This document shows positions 8,540-16,755 of a stretch of DNA of 64,000 nucleotides, piece by piece. The DNA lies in NCBI RefSeq assembly GCF_000423565.1, contig NZ_AUIF01000010.1, positions 62,001 to 126,000 of the forward strand. The letters run 5' to 3'. A program made the position numbers and the translations under genes. Origin of the DNA: Runella zeae DSM 19591 (GTDB lineage: Bacteria > Bacteroidota > Bacteroidia > Cytophagales > Spirosomataceae). The notes beneath the pieces were generated by a model, which did not search any database, had not been told where the DNA came from, and saw only the letters and a program-made list of their open reading frames with translations. Within the stretch, counting starts at the first letter, position 1. Each line of letters opens with the position of its first letter.

Positions 8540-9415
8540 CTAAGTTACCGCAAACACACGGGCTAATAAAATGGAAAGTGGCAATAGTAACAAAACAACA
8601 AGCGCGATAGGCCAGTTCCCAAAAGCTACGCACCAGGCGGCGTTCATGACAATGAGCGAAAGAACTCCTGCTTTGACGGCCTTGCCGATATTGGGACCGA
8701 TGGGGTTTTGAAAAGCTTTCCACAATGGGCGACCTATCAACAAAGCGTGTAAGGTGATTAGAAGTAAAGCCATAGAACCATTGCCTTGCTGGAATGCGAC
8801 GATGAATTGGATGGCGTGGACACTCATATATAGTGAAGCTGCAATATACAGCGAACGACGTTTACCACCGTGTACTTCGTCTTGGCTGATTAGCGTGATA
8901 GCACCAATGTAGGCAATCGGTACCAAAGCCAGCCAGCCCCATTCTATCAATGATTGGCTCACGGCACTCATGCCTAGGAGCAAGTTACCACCACGGCAAA
9001 GCCCCATCGTAATAGGACCAAAAACGGCGCTATGCTTGGCATAGCGGTCATAAATCACCGCTAAAGCAGCGATGATTAGGGCCAATTGAGCACTCAAAAG
9101 ACTGAACATTCCTGCGGCTATAATGCCCATTACCAAAAGGGAAATTCCCAAAAGAGCAGCTGCATTAACTGAGACTTTCCCACTTGGGATGGGCCGTTCG
9201 GGCCGCTCGACTGCATCAAGCTGAGCATCGAAGACGTCGTTCATGACTACACCGCCCCCGTACAAGCCTATAGTAGCTAGGATCAGCCAGTAGGCGCTGT
9301 TGGGAGAAGGCTCAAAAATAAATTGGGCAATAGTCATCCCCGCCAGTATATCAGCGATTGCCGTGACGATATTAGCTGGGCGAGCCAGTTGAAAATAGGG
9401 CTTAAAGTTACTCAC
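8540..9415 (-). CDS. eboC: EboC, UbiA-like membrane prenyltransferase
   Basis: A 291-residue integral membrane protein with about eight hydrophobic segments. The first prenyl-diphosphate site is the NDVFDAQLD motif (NDxxDxxxD) followed by RPERPIPSGKVS, both diagnostic of the UbiA superfamily; the second site is less canonical (DRYAKHSAVFGPITMGLCRGGN). It should transfer a polyprenyl group to a product of the other Ebo enzymes, or bind one, at the inner membrane. It follows eboB after a 124-bp gap containing two hairpins and precedes eboD by 14 bp. Confidence 0.87.
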   Translation of the reverse strand: MSNFKPYFQLARPANIVTAIADILAGMTIAQFIFEPSPNSAYWLILATIGLYGGGVVMNDVFDAQLDAVERPERPIPSGKVSVNAAALLGISLLVMGIIAAGMFSLLSAQLALIIAALAVIYDRYAKHSAVFGPITMGLCRGGNLLLGMSAVSQSLIEWGWLALVPIAYIGAITLISQDEVHGGKRRSLYIAASLYMSVHAIQFIVAFQQGNGSMALLLITLHALLIGRPLWKAFQNPIGPNIGKAVKAGVLSLIVMNAAWCVAFGNWPIALVVLLLLPLSILLARVFAVT

Positions 9416-9445
9416 GTTGCGGCTACTTCAAAATTTTGAAATGAC

Positions 9446-9529
9446 AGACCTTCCAAGTGTCCAAAACTTGGAAGGTCTCTTAACTTTTGCCTTTCCAAGT
9501 TTGGTTTCTTAGTATTCAAACTTGGAAAG
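9446..9529. repeat. Two inverted repeats (CCAAGTTT family) inside the ebo operon
   Basis: Two hairpins stand one after the other in the eboB-eboC gap. The first has a perfect 13-bp stem (9446-9458 with 9466-9478, AGACCTTCCAAGT); the second has a perfect 12-bp stem (9491-9502 with 9518-9529, CTTTCCAAGTTT). Neither is followed by a long T run on the minus strand, so they may attenuate or stabilise the mRNA rather than end it. The same word recurs at 11495, 21859 and 23150. Confidence 0.75.
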
Positions 9530-9539
9530 TCTTGAGTGC

Positions 9540-10562
9540 TTACTTGATTAAAAGCGTATTTTTCTTTTTTGCGTCGGGTTCTTGGCCTCCGCGTAAAATC
9601 GTATTACCATTAAATTTCTGACTTTGATCAATGGTAAGACCGTTTTCAAAGTCATTAACGTCGATTTGGCCACTTTTGGCAAAAGCGTCAATTGCATTTT
9701 GGTAAGTTACCAATCGAATCGCTTCGTCCAAAATTCCATTTAGTTTCATCAAAACGGCCGTTTTCGGAATTGCCAACGGGTCAGAAATCCCCCAGTCCGC
9801 CGCTGAGTTGACCATAATGCGCTCAGGGCCATACTGGTCAACGATTTTTACCATGCGTTCGTTGCTCATTTTAGTGAACGGATAAATCGTAAACGCCGCC
9901 CAAAAACCTTGATCGAGTACACTTTTGACGGTCTCTTCGTTGTTGTGATCCACAATCACCCACGACGGGTCAATGCCGTGTTCGAGCGCAATCGCCATGC
10001 TGCGTTCGGTGCCGCGTTTTTTGTCACGGTGTGGCGTGTGAATCTGAACGGGTAATTTTGCTTTTTTTGCCAATTCCAACTGCAAACGATAGTATTTTTC
10101 TTCCGCTGCCGTTTGGTCATCAAATCCAATTTCTCCTACGCCTACTACGCCTTCTTTGTACAAGTACAAGGGCAAAATCTCCATCACTTGTTCGGCGAGT
10201 GGCTCGTTGTTGGCTTCGCGCGAGTTGAGCCCAATCGTGCAGTAATGTTTAATTCCAAACTGCGACGAACGAAAACGCTCCCAACCAACAAGGCTGCTAA
10301 AATAGTCTTTAAAAGTAGAAAGACCCGTCCGGGGCTGTCCTACCCAAAAGGCTGGTTCAATCAACGCAACGATACCTGCATCGCGCATGGCTTCATAATC
10401 GTCGGTCGTTCGCGATACCATGTGGATGTGGGGGTCAAAAAAGCGCATTCCTTCAATAAGGCTGCGATGCGATTCCCAACTCAAATCGGTTTGGGAAACT
10501 ACCTCCTCCGATTCTTCGAAGTGAGAAGGATTTTGTTCAAATTCTTTATGGTTTTGACACAT
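9540..10562 (-). CDS. eboB: EboB, TatD-family metal-dependent hydrolase
   Basis: A 340-residue TatD-like amidohydrolase-fold protein. Metal motifs are FFDPHIHM (HxH) near residue 46, the GVGEIGFDD Glu, LPVQIHTPHRDK with its His, and VIVDHNNEE. The first ~38 residues are charged and not part of the barrel. TatD proteins hydrolyse nucleic-acid or small ester/amide bonds; the true substrate here is unknown. It overlaps eboA by 17 bp, so coupled translation is likely. Its place in the cluster, rather than the domain alone, supports the name EboB. Confidence 0.85.
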   Translation of the reverse strand: MCQNHKEFEQNPSHFEESEEVVSQTDLSWESHRSLIEGMRFFDPHIHMVSRTTDDYEAMRDAGIVALIEPAFWVGQPRTGLSTFKDYFSSLVGWERFRSSQFGIKHYCTIGLNSREANNEPLAEQVMEILPLYLYKEGVVGVGEIGFDDQTAAEEKYYRLQLELAKKAKLPVQIHTPHRDKKRGTERSMAIALEHGIDPSWVIVDHNNEETVKSVLDQGFWAAFTIYPFTKMSNERMVKIVDQYGPERIMVNSAADWGISDPLAIPKTAVLMKLNGILDEAIRLVTYQNAIDAFAKSGQIDVNDFENGLTIDQSQKFNGNTILRGGQEPDAKKKNTLLIK

Positions 10563-11424
10563 AGGTATTCAAGTCAGAAAATTCAAGATTAGCCCACGTA
10601 ATGTGGTGGGTGTTGACAACTTTTTGTAAATGTGGATAATTGGCCAATAATTGCAATGCAGGCTCGTGATTAGAGTGATAACATACAAGGGCAGCCGCTT
10701 GCTGGTCGTATTCGGAACTTGACTCAAACAAGTGTTTCATGTCGTCGAGTAAGGTTTCGTTCAAAAAGCGCGTTGCCAACCGCCATACTTGAGGGGCGAC
10801 CCATCGGCCCGCGGCCCAGCGCTCATGGGCAAAATCGGAAAGAGTAAGCACGAGTTTTTCATTGCTTCGCTCTTCAAGCCCATAAATGAGGTGAAGAGGC
10901 TTATCGTTGAAAATTCCTTTCAATACCAACTGATTCCACGCCAATTCGGAAAAATGATGATACGGGTACGGATTGCGCAGCGCAATTGCCTCGTATACTA
11001 CGCCCATATTTGAACGCACAGCGTCGGTGGCGCGGAAAAGCCATTGGTCAGGATAGGCCAACAGAGGCAATGCTGAATACAGAGCCACCAATTCATTCAT
11101 TTCGGCGGTGTCAAAGAGCGTCTCGATGTGCCGGCAGTATTCTTCTCTATGGGTACTATCCAAACAACTCAACAACCATACGCGACCCAATCGCACAATT
11201 CCCCAATCTTCTACCGAAAATCCTTCTAAGATTTCATTCAATTCTATATTTTGGGCTACGGTAGGCTTGGTGGTCCGTTTGGCCAAAAAACGAGGTGCTG
11301 CCACAAAGGCAGTCATTAATTCTAAGGGTGTTGCGTTGCCTTGCTCTTGTAGCCAAGATGCCTCGGCTACGGTGAGGTGGTCGTCCAGAATTTCCCAAAG
11401 AAGACTATTAAGCTGTTCTAACAT
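10546..11424 (-). CDS. eboA: EboA domain-containing protein
   Basis: The product is 292 residues from the ATG at 11424 (MLEQLNSLL); an in-frame start 15 codons earlier is less likely. The protein is helical and soluble, with no catalytic motif I recognise; it matches EboA in size, in the ALPLLAYPDQWLFRATDAVRSN core and in the ERWAAGRWVAPQVWRL segment. EboA proteins always head the ebo cluster, and their biochemical role is unknown. Its stop overlaps eboB. A long leader (to about 11550) with two CCAAGTTT-type palindromes precedes it. Confidence 0.82.
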   Translation of the reverse strand: MLEQLNSLLWEILDDHLTVAEASWLQEQGNATPLELMTAFVAAPRFLAKRTTKPTVAQNIELNEILEGFSVEDWGIVRLGRVWLLSCLDSTHREEYCRHIETLFDTAEMNELVALYSALPLLAYPDQWLFRATDAVRSNMGVVYEAIALRNPYPYHHFSELAWNQLVLKGIFNDKPLHLIYGLEERSNEKLVLTLSDFAHERWAAGRWVAPQVWRLATRFLNETLLDDMKHLFESSSEYDQQAAALVCYHSNHEPALQLLANYPHLQKVVNTHHITWANLEFSDLNTYVSKP

Positions 11425-11443
11425 ACAGATGTCTTGGTATTTA

Positions 11444-11511
11444 AACTTGGCAAGGTTGTAAAAAAACACCTTGGCAAGCTGTACATGAATGGTTAAAACT
11501 TGTCAAGTTTT
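11444..11511. repeat. Palindromes in the eboA leader
   Basis: A 17-base perfect palindrome centred in 11495-11511 (AAAACTTG-T-CAAGTTTT) and a weaker one at 11444-11457 (AACTTGGCAAGGTT) lie between the predicted ebo promoter and the eboA start. They share the CCAAGTTT word seen in the eboB-eboC gap. They could form leader RNA structure or be mobile palindromes with no role. Confidence 0.55.
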
Positions 11512-11556
11512 GTAAACCACATTTGATTAACTATAAATGAGTTCAATTGTTGATTA

Positions 11557-11564
11557 CAAAGTTA
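11557..11564 (-). promoter_or_regulatory. Possible -7 element for the ebo operon
   Basis: On the minus strand the bases read TAACTTTG, matching the Bacteroidota TAnnTTTG -7 element, about 130 bp before eboA. I see no good TTTG at the -33 spacing, so this is only a candidate. Confidence 0.35.
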
Positions 11565-11675
11565 CAAGGTAGCCAATGGGGATGTACCATAAAATGATAA
11601 AAATTAGAAATTAAGTGAAACTACGCGAAGCTTTCGTGTTACTTTGCGTTATTAGTATTTAAAACAAAAGAAAAT

Positions 11676-12149
11676 ATGTCTCTTACTCATTTAGATGCCC
11701 AAGGCAATCCAAGCATGGTAGATATATCGGCCAAAGCAGTGACGAAACGTGTAGCCAAAGCCCGTAGTATAGTAGTTTTGGGAGATGAGATCATGGATTT
11801 GTTAGAAAACAACGAAATCAATACAAAAAAAGGCCCCGTGTTTCAGACCGCAATCATCGCTGGAGTAATGGCGGCCAAGCGTACAGGGGAGCTCATTCCG
11901 TTGTGTCATCCTTTAGGATTAGAAAACTGTCAGGTCGAAATTAAAGTCAATGAAGCAAGGGAGGTTGTGATTGAATGTACGGCTAGCGTGACAGGAAAAA
12001 CAGGCATAGAAATGGAAGCACTGACTGGGGCAAGTGTAGCAGCTCTCACTATTTATGATATGTGCAAAGCCATGAGCCAGCATATTGTTATCAAAGAAAC
12101 CCGTCTCATTGCAAAGACGGGTGGAAAGAGAGATTTTGTATTGCCATAA
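11676..12149 (+). CDS. moaC: Cyclic pyranopterin monophosphate synthase
   Basis: MoaC converts 3',8-cyclo-7,8-dihydroGTP to cyclic pyranopterin monophosphate, the first committed intermediate of molybdenum cofactor. The 157-residue length is normal. Conserved stretches include SMVDISAKAVTKRVAKA, the PLCHPLGLENC active-site loop, GKTGIEMEALTGASVAALTIYDM and the final KTGGKRDF. No other moa, moe or molybdoenzyme gene is present in the window, so it is a stand-alone gene here. It is transcribed away from the ebo operon and converges on the DUF4097 gene. Confidence 0.96.
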   Translation: MSLTHLDAQGNPSMVDISAKAVTKRVAKARSIVVLGDEIMDLLENNEINTKKGPVFQTAIIAGVMAAKRTGELIPLCHPLGLENCQVEIKVNEAREVVIECTASVTGKTGIEMEALTGASVAALTIYDMCKAMSQHIVIKETRLIAKTGGKRDFVLP

Positions 12150-12219
12150 AAATAATAACGGTAGTAGATTTCATTTATAAATCTACTACCGTTAACAAAA
12201 ACTGCTTTAAAAGCGTCTA

Positions 12220-13236
12220 TTATTTCTTCTTCCTCAAATACACATTGCCGCGAGTTGAGCGAATCGAAATTTTGGTTTGAGGCTCATTCAAGACGTATTT
12301 AGGGGCATTGCGGTCACTATCCCAGTATCTATATTGACCATCAGAAAAAGAATATACCACTCCATTGGTGCTACCTATGACCACATTGTTTCCCTCTCCC
12401 GACTGACTGATATAGGCTCTGTTGCCTGGTGCGTAGGTGGTAGCCGTCCCTGAACTTTGGCTCCGAATAGCCACTCGATCTGAAGCGGCTCTGGCGGCAT
12501 CTGACTCCATCGCTTTACGGCCGATGATTCGCGCTTCTTCATAGGCTTTTTTCTCTTCTTCTATTGTTTTAGGATCAGGAGTATATGGTTTGAGGTCTAA
12601 ATCAGTAAACATATTGCCGTCTGAAGCACTGATACTGAAAAGCACCTTGGCTTTTTCGGAAACGGTGATGTCCACATTATCACTATAGCTGACGATTGAT
12701 GACGGTTTTTCGGGCATTTTATCATCAAAAACGATTTTGATTTTACCTTGGCTAGAATTGGCTACAATCGGACCCGATACATTGTTGAGAGTAATATCTT
12801 CGTAGTTGGTATTGACTTCGATGCTCCCTTTGATGCCCGAAATCGACATTCCGTTTTCATTGCATGAGCAGGAGTTTCGTTTTTTGATGATGAGGTTTAA
12901 GTCCTGAGGCATTTTAACTTTGTAAGTCGCTTTGCCTTTCAACACTACGTTGATTCTCAAAATATCACCGTTGAGGTTGCTCGATAGACCGATGTTGGTA
13001 TTGTCAACTCCTCCCGCCGATAAGGGTCGTAAACCGTCGGCTTCTTGCGGAACTTTGGGTAGGTCGGAGGCTTCGATGATTACTTCGTCGCCACTGTAAC
13101 CTTCGATATCAAGCTGCTTAGCATCCATATCCATCACTACTTGTTTGTTGGCTCCGCTAAACTTCGTTTTGTATGTTTGGGCATAAGTACTGCTTGCAAT
13201 GGCAAGCGCACCCAGAAAAAGCATGTATTTGCGCAT
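12220..13236 (-). CDS. Secreted DUF4097-like (putative adhesin) protein
   Basis: A 338-residue exported protein with a clear Sec signal (MRKYMLFLGALAIASSTYAQ, cleavage after Ala19). Residues about 60-200 alternate short beta strands (GVDNTNIG..., ISGIKGSIEVNTNYEDITLNNV and so on), as in the DUF4097 beta-helix adhesin family; the C-terminal part contains further beta strands and ends with SIRSTRGNVYLRKKK. It is the last gene of a minus-strand operon behind an ECF sigma factor and its membrane anti-sigma factor, a common trio in Bacteroidota, so it is probably a target or partner of an envelope response. Function is unproven. Confidence 0.75.
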   Translation of the reverse strand: MRKYMLFLGALAIASSTYAQTYKTKFSGANKQVVMDMDAKQLDIEGYSGDEVIIEASDLPKVPQEADGLRPLSAGGVDNTNIGLSSNLNGDILRINVVLKGKATYKVKMPQDLNLIIKKRNSCSCNENGMSISGIKGSIEVNTNYEDITLNNVSGPIVANSSQGKIKIVFDDKMPEKPSSIVSYSDNVDITVSEKAKVLFSISASDGNMFTDLDLKPYTPDPKTIEEEKKAYEEARIIGRKAMESDAARAASDRVAIRSQSSGTATTYAPGNRAYISQSGEGNNVVIGSTNGVVYSFSDGQYRYWDSDRNAPKYVLNEPQTKISIRSTRGNVYLRKKK

Positions 13237-13278
13237 GGCTCTTAGATTGTTTTGTATTTGTGAGGTTAGTTTAATACG

Positions 13279-14196
13279 TTATTCGGTAATCATGGAAAGT
13301 TCTCCGATACTATTTTTAGCCAAAATTCTTACAGACTCGTCCACTTTTTCGTCTTTTTGGATTTGTTCAAAGACGGGCAAACTTTCTTTAACGCGCATCC
13401 TTACGAGGGTTTCGATGAGCGTACTTTGTTCGATGGGTTCGTCGGCTCTAGCTAGCTGATTGACCAGTACTTTTTTGACTTCATCGGTTTGTTTAAATCG
13501 TTCGAGTGTTTCGATAGTCGATAAGCGCACGTTGAGGCTTTCGTCTTCGCGCAGGGTTTTGATAAGAGCCTGAATGACGGCCGGCTTGGGATTGTTGAGT
13601 GCCGCCGCATAATTAAGACCTTTGAGCCTTTCTGAGGCAGAACGTTCTTTCAATAAACTCAAAATCACGAGTTCTTGCGTCATTTTCATTTCTTTGCGCA
13701 ACGACGCTATTTGCTGATCTATCGACTCTTGTTTGCCTTTTTTATGCGGAATTTTGGTATTACTAAAGTCCTCCTCAGTTGATTCGGCTTCTTGCAAAGA
13801 GGCGGTATGGGTAGGAGGCGGGGTGGATGGGGTAGAAGCAGCCGCAATAGTACGGTACTCAATTTGTATAGGGGCCGTCTGACGGCCTATCCAAAACGTA
13901 ATTGCGATACCTGCCACGGCTGCGGCATATTTAAAATATTGCCGCCAAGGGCTAGGAGAAAGTTTAACTACGGTAGTAGCAAGGATTTTTTCTCCTTGCA
14001 AAGCTTTATAAAAAGCCTCGTCCATTTGAGAGTCCGTATCAGCCTCTGTATTTTGGAGCATTTGCCAAACTTGCTTCAACTCTTCCACTTCTTTCCGCAA
14101 GACGGGATCGGTAGAGAGGCGCTGCTCAAAAACGACACGCTCTGCCTCCGAGAGGTGTCCTAGCAGATAGTCGGTGATGATTTGTTCGTTTAGCAT
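13279..14196 (-). CDS. Membrane anti-sigma factor with HEAT-like C-terminal domain
   Basis: A 305-residue protein. Residues 1-60 look like an anti-sigma N-terminal helix bundle (DYLLGHLSEAERVVFEQRLSTDPVLRKEVEEL) without the zinc-binding His/Cys set. A single membrane helix lies at about 89-105 (YAAAVAGIAITFWIG), followed by a Pro/Thr/Ser-rich linker and a helical-repeat region at about 205-300 (ALIKTLREDESLNVRLSTIETLERF and similar) typical of HEAT repeats. The helical repeats would be periplasmic. It starts 14 bp after the sigma gene, which it presumably restrains, and is followed after 42 bp by the DUF4097 gene. Confidence 0.75.
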   Translation of the reverse strand: MLNEQIITDYLLGHLSEAERVVFEQRLSTDPVLRKEVEELKQVWQMLQNTEADTDSQMDEAFYKALQGEKILATTVVKLSPSPWRQYFKYAAAVAGIAITFWIGRQTAPIQIEYRTIAAASTPSTPPPTHTASLQEAESTEEDFSNTKIPHKKGKQESIDQQIASLRKEMKMTQELVILSLLKERSASERLKGLNYAAALNNPKPAVIQALIKTLREDESLNVRLSTIETLERFKQTDEVKKVLVNQLARADEPIEQSTLIETLVRMRVKESLPVFEQIQKDEKVDESVRILAKNSIGELSMITE

Positions 14197-14210
14197 CGTC
14201 TTTCTGAATT

Positions 14211-14729
14211 TTATTTACTACTTACATCAAAGTATAAATCTCTCAATTTTTGCATGGCTCTAAATACCCTCACTTTTACGTTGGCTACCGAAAGCCCTAA
14301 GGTCTGTCCTATTTCTTCATAACTCATATTCTGAAATCTGCTCAATACCAATACTTCACGATATTGGTCGGGCAGCTGTGTCAGTGCTTGGTGCAAATAT
14401 TGGTGTTGTTCGTCGGCTTCGTCGTAGGTATCTCCTACATCAGGTATTTCTGTCAAATCCGAAAATGTAGGATTTTGTTTTAAATGATCAAAAAACACAT
14501 TTCGAGCAATCTCCAATACCCACGTTCGAAACGAAGCACCTTCTCGATAAGTATGCCGATAACGCAACATCCTGAGAAATACCTGCTGAGTCAAATCACG
14601 GGCATTTTCACGGTCGTGTTGTCTATAAAGGAAGAAATTGAGGAGCGACTTCTTGTAGCGTTCATACAAGATAGCTGCCTTGTCTAAATCTCCCTGACTT
14701 ACGGCATACATGGCCTGTTCGTCGGTCAT
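14211..14729 (-). CDS. ECF-type RNA polymerase sigma factor
   Basis: A 172-residue group 4 sigma factor. Region 2 is LLNFFLYRQHDRENARDLTQQVFLRMLRYRHTYR with FRTWVLEIARNVFFDHLK, and region 4 is LPDQYREVLVLSRFQNMSYEEIGQTLGLSVANVKVRVFRAMQKLRD with a clear helix-turn-helix. Such factors redirect polymerase to envelope or stress genes when released by their anti-sigma. It heads the operon sigma / anti-sigma / DUF4097 and probably controls its own transcription, though no operator is evident. Confidence 0.9.
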   Translation of the reverse strand: MTDEQAMYAVSQGDLDKAAILYERYKKSLLNFFLYRQHDRENARDLTQQVFLRMLRYRHTYREGASFRTWVLEIARNVFFDHLKQNPTFSDLTEIPDVGDTYDEADEQHQYLHQALTQLPDQYREVLVLSRFQNMSYEEIGQTLGLSVANVKVRVFRAMQKLRDLYFDVSSK

Positions 14730-14834
14730 GGAACTGTTTGGGTTTTCATGGAGAGATTACTGAGTGATGAGGAGAAGGTTACAAAAGTGGATGTTTTTTT
14801 TTGAGAGAAATAAAATTTTGAATGCTAAAAAAGC

Positions 14835-14870
14835 AAAAAACCTCTCTCAGAGATTTGAGAGAGGTTTTTT
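14835..14870 (-). terminator. Terminator after the transcarbamylase gene
   Basis: A perfect 15-bp inverted repeat (14835-14849 with 14856-14870; arms AAAAAACCTCTCTCA) gives a hairpin with A and T tracts on its two sides. It lies 15 bp past the stop of the minus-strand transcarbamylase gene and could work in both directions. Confidence 0.85.
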
Positions 14871-14884
14871 AGAAAAAATTTGGT

Positions 14885-15835
14885 TTAACTTAAGCCTTCC
14901 AATATTTGCTTCAATACCGCTTGGGCTGACCAAAGGCGATTGCCTGCTTGCTCCACTACGATAGACTGCGGTCCGTCGATAACTTCGTCGGTTACTTTGA
15001 CATTGCGACGGACGGGCAAGCAATGCATAAACTTGCCATTGTGGGTCAAGTTCATTTTTTGTTGGGTAATCATCCAGGAAGGGTCTTTGGTCAATACTTT
15101 GCCGTATTGCTCGTACGACGACCAGTTTTTGGCATAAATAAAATCGGCACCTTCAAACGCTTCGTCTTGATTATAAATCACTTTTGCATTGTTCAAGTAC
15201 TCAGGATTCAGTTCGTAGCCTTCGGGATGAGTTACTACAAAATCCACATCGCGGCGGGTAATCCATTCGCAAAACGAATTAGCCACGGCTTGCGGAAGTG
15301 CTTTGAAGTGAGGCGCCCACGTAAGCACTACTTTGGGGCGTGCGGTAGTTTTGTATTCTTCTATAGTAATGCAGTCGGCTAGTGATTGTAGCGGGTGGCG
15401 CGTCGCCGATTCAAGGTTGACGATAGGAACACCAGCATATTTTTTGAATTGGTTCATGACCAACTCGGCATAGTCTTTCTCACGGTCTTGCAACCCTGCA
15501 AAGGCCCTAACGGCCAAAATATCACAGTATTTGCCCATGACGGCAGCGGCTTCTTTGACGTGTTCGGCATTACCACCGTCCATGATTACCCCTTCTTCCA
15601 ACTCCAACCCCCAGCTGTCTTGCCCTACGGTCATGACCATGGTGTTCATGCCAAGATTTTGAGCGGCGCGCTGTGTACTCAGTCGCGTACGGAGGCTTTG
15701 ATTGAAAAACAATAACCCGATGGTTTTGTTTTCACCAAGGTGCTTGTATGAAAATGGTGATTTCTTGAGTTGAAGTCCCTCGCTTACAAGGGCATCAATG
15801 CTGGTTACATCATGTACCGAAAGAAAATGTCGCAT
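14885..15835 (-). CDS. N-acetyl- or N-succinyl-ornithine carbamoyltransferase
   Basis: A 316-residue transcarbamylase. The carbamoyl-phosphate site is LFFNQSLRTRLSTQ (the SxRTR motif), with RHPLQSLADC and the C-terminal HCLPVRRN loop. The DSWGLELEEGVIMDGGNAEHVKEAA region and the RRN after HCLPV are those of the acylated-ornithine enzymes (ArgF' of Xanthomonas and Bacteroides) rather than ornithine transcarbamylase, so arginine synthesis probably runs through acylated citrulline. Whether the acyl group is acetyl or succinyl cannot be decided by eye. argD is at 42292 in this window, far from it. It is preceded by a 20-bp-stem hairpin and followed by a terminator. Confidence 0.9.
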   Translation of the reverse strand: MRHFLSVHDVTSIDALVSEGLQLKKSPFSYKHLGENKTIGLLFFNQSLRTRLSTQRAAQNLGMNTMVMTVGQDSWGLELEEGVIMDGGNAEHVKEAAAVMGKYCDILAVRAFAGLQDREKDYAELVMNQFKKYAGVPIVNLESATRHPLQSLADCITIEEYKTTARPKVVLTWAPHFKALPQAVANSFCEWITRRDVDFVVTHPEGYELNPEYLNNAKVIYNQDEAFEGADFIYAKNWSSYEQYGKVLTKDPSWMITQQKMNLTHNGKFMHCLPVRRNVKVTDEVIDGPQSIVVEQAGNRLWSAQAVLKQILEGLS

Positions 15836-15918
15836 TTCTGAAATGAAGGTGGTGTTGTAGAAAAAAACAAAATTGCAAAATTGTTTTAATGACCGCCTCT
15901 TTTAAAGAAATAGTTATC

Positions 15919-15965
15919 AAAAAAGGGGCAATAAAAGTCAATATAACTTTTATTGCCCCTTTTTT
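15919..15965 (-). terminator. Long-stem terminator downstream of the glutathione peroxidase gene
   Basis: A perfect 20-bp stem (15919-15938 with 15946-15965; arms AAAAAAGGGGCAATAAAAGT) with a 7-base loop lies between the peroxidase stop and the transcarbamylase start, both on the minus strand. The A/T flanks would act as a terminator on either strand. Confidence 0.8.
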
Positions 15966-15986
15966 AGCAAATATGATTTAAAATTC

Positions 15987-16080
15987 CGTAGGGGCAGGCC
16001 TTGCGTCTGCCCTTGCGTCTGCCCTATTTATGTCAGTCAATAACGCGGATCAGGGGGCACACGCAAGGCGTGCCCCTACG
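15987..16080. repeat. Large imperfect palindrome with CGTAGGGGCA ends
   Basis: A 94-bp element starts with CGTAGGGGCAGGCCTTGCGT and ends with the complementary ACGCAAGGCGTGCCCCTACG. A second TTGCGTCTGCCC is repeated just inside the left arm. It lies 10 bp past the peroxidase stop. Elements with these ends are scattered in many Bacteroidota and cyanobacterial genomes; no coding is seen in it. Confidence 0.75.
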
Positions 16081-16090
16081 ATTATATGGA

Positions 16091-16672
16091 TTAAATACCT
16101 ACCGCGGATTTAAACTCTGCGTCAGTTGGCTTAATCTTCGAAGCGAAGAAGTGCGTCAATTTTCCATTTTCATCCACCACGTATTTGCAGAAATTCCACG
16201 TAGGTGCTTTGTCGTTCCAGCCGTTGAGTGACTTGTTAGACAACCACTTGTAGAGCGGATGTTGGTTTTCCCCCACAACGTCGATTTTAGAAAACATTTG
16301 AAAAGTTACACCGTAGTTTTTCTTGCAAAAAGTAGCGATTTCGTCGTTACTGCCTGATTCTTGCGAACCAAAGTTGTTAGCAGGGAAACCCAATACCACG
16401 ATTTTATCGCCGTATTGTTCATGAAACTTCTGCCAATCAGCATACTGAGGAGTATAGCCACAAGCCGAGGCTACGTTGAGCAACACAATTTTCTTGCCTT
16501 TGTATTTGCTCAAAGAAATTTCGTCATTGCCCATGAGGGCTTTCATCTTGTAATCATACACAGAAGCGGCAGGTTTGATGTTTTCGGAGTTAGTTTTGAC
16601 TTCCTTTTTGTTGGCAAAAATGCCTGTAATGAGTGACAAAAGCATGACAAACACGGTTTTGATAGTAGCCAT
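16091..16672 (-). CDS. Glutathione peroxidase (thioredoxin-fold), exported
   Basis: A 193-residue peroxidase. The N-terminal ~22 residues (KTVFVMLLSLITGIFAN) form a signal or anchor, so it acts outside the cytoplasm. The peroxidatic Cys is in NVASACGYTPQY at about residue 71, with LGFPANNFGSQE (the Gln of the catalytic tetrad) and APTWNFCKYVVDENG (Trp/Asn). It is the cysteine, not selenocysteine, form, and the usual partner would be thioredoxin. The gene stands alone on the minus strand with a strong terminator downstream. Confidence 0.92.
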   Translation of the reverse strand: MATIKTVFVMLLSLITGIFANKKEVKTNSENIKPAASVYDYKMKALMGNDEISLSKYKGKKIVLLNVASACGYTPQYADWQKFHEQYGDKIVVLGFPANNFGSQESGSNDEIATFCKKNYGVTFQMFSKIDVVGENQHPLYKWLSNKSLNGWNDKAPTWNFCKYVVDENGKLTHFFASKIKPTDAEFKSAVGI

Positions 16673-16755
16673 TATGAAGATAAGGATTAGAGTTGAAAAC
16701 TGTATTGTAAATAACGAAATGGATAATATGATTGTTCACACAAATAAAATAAGTT

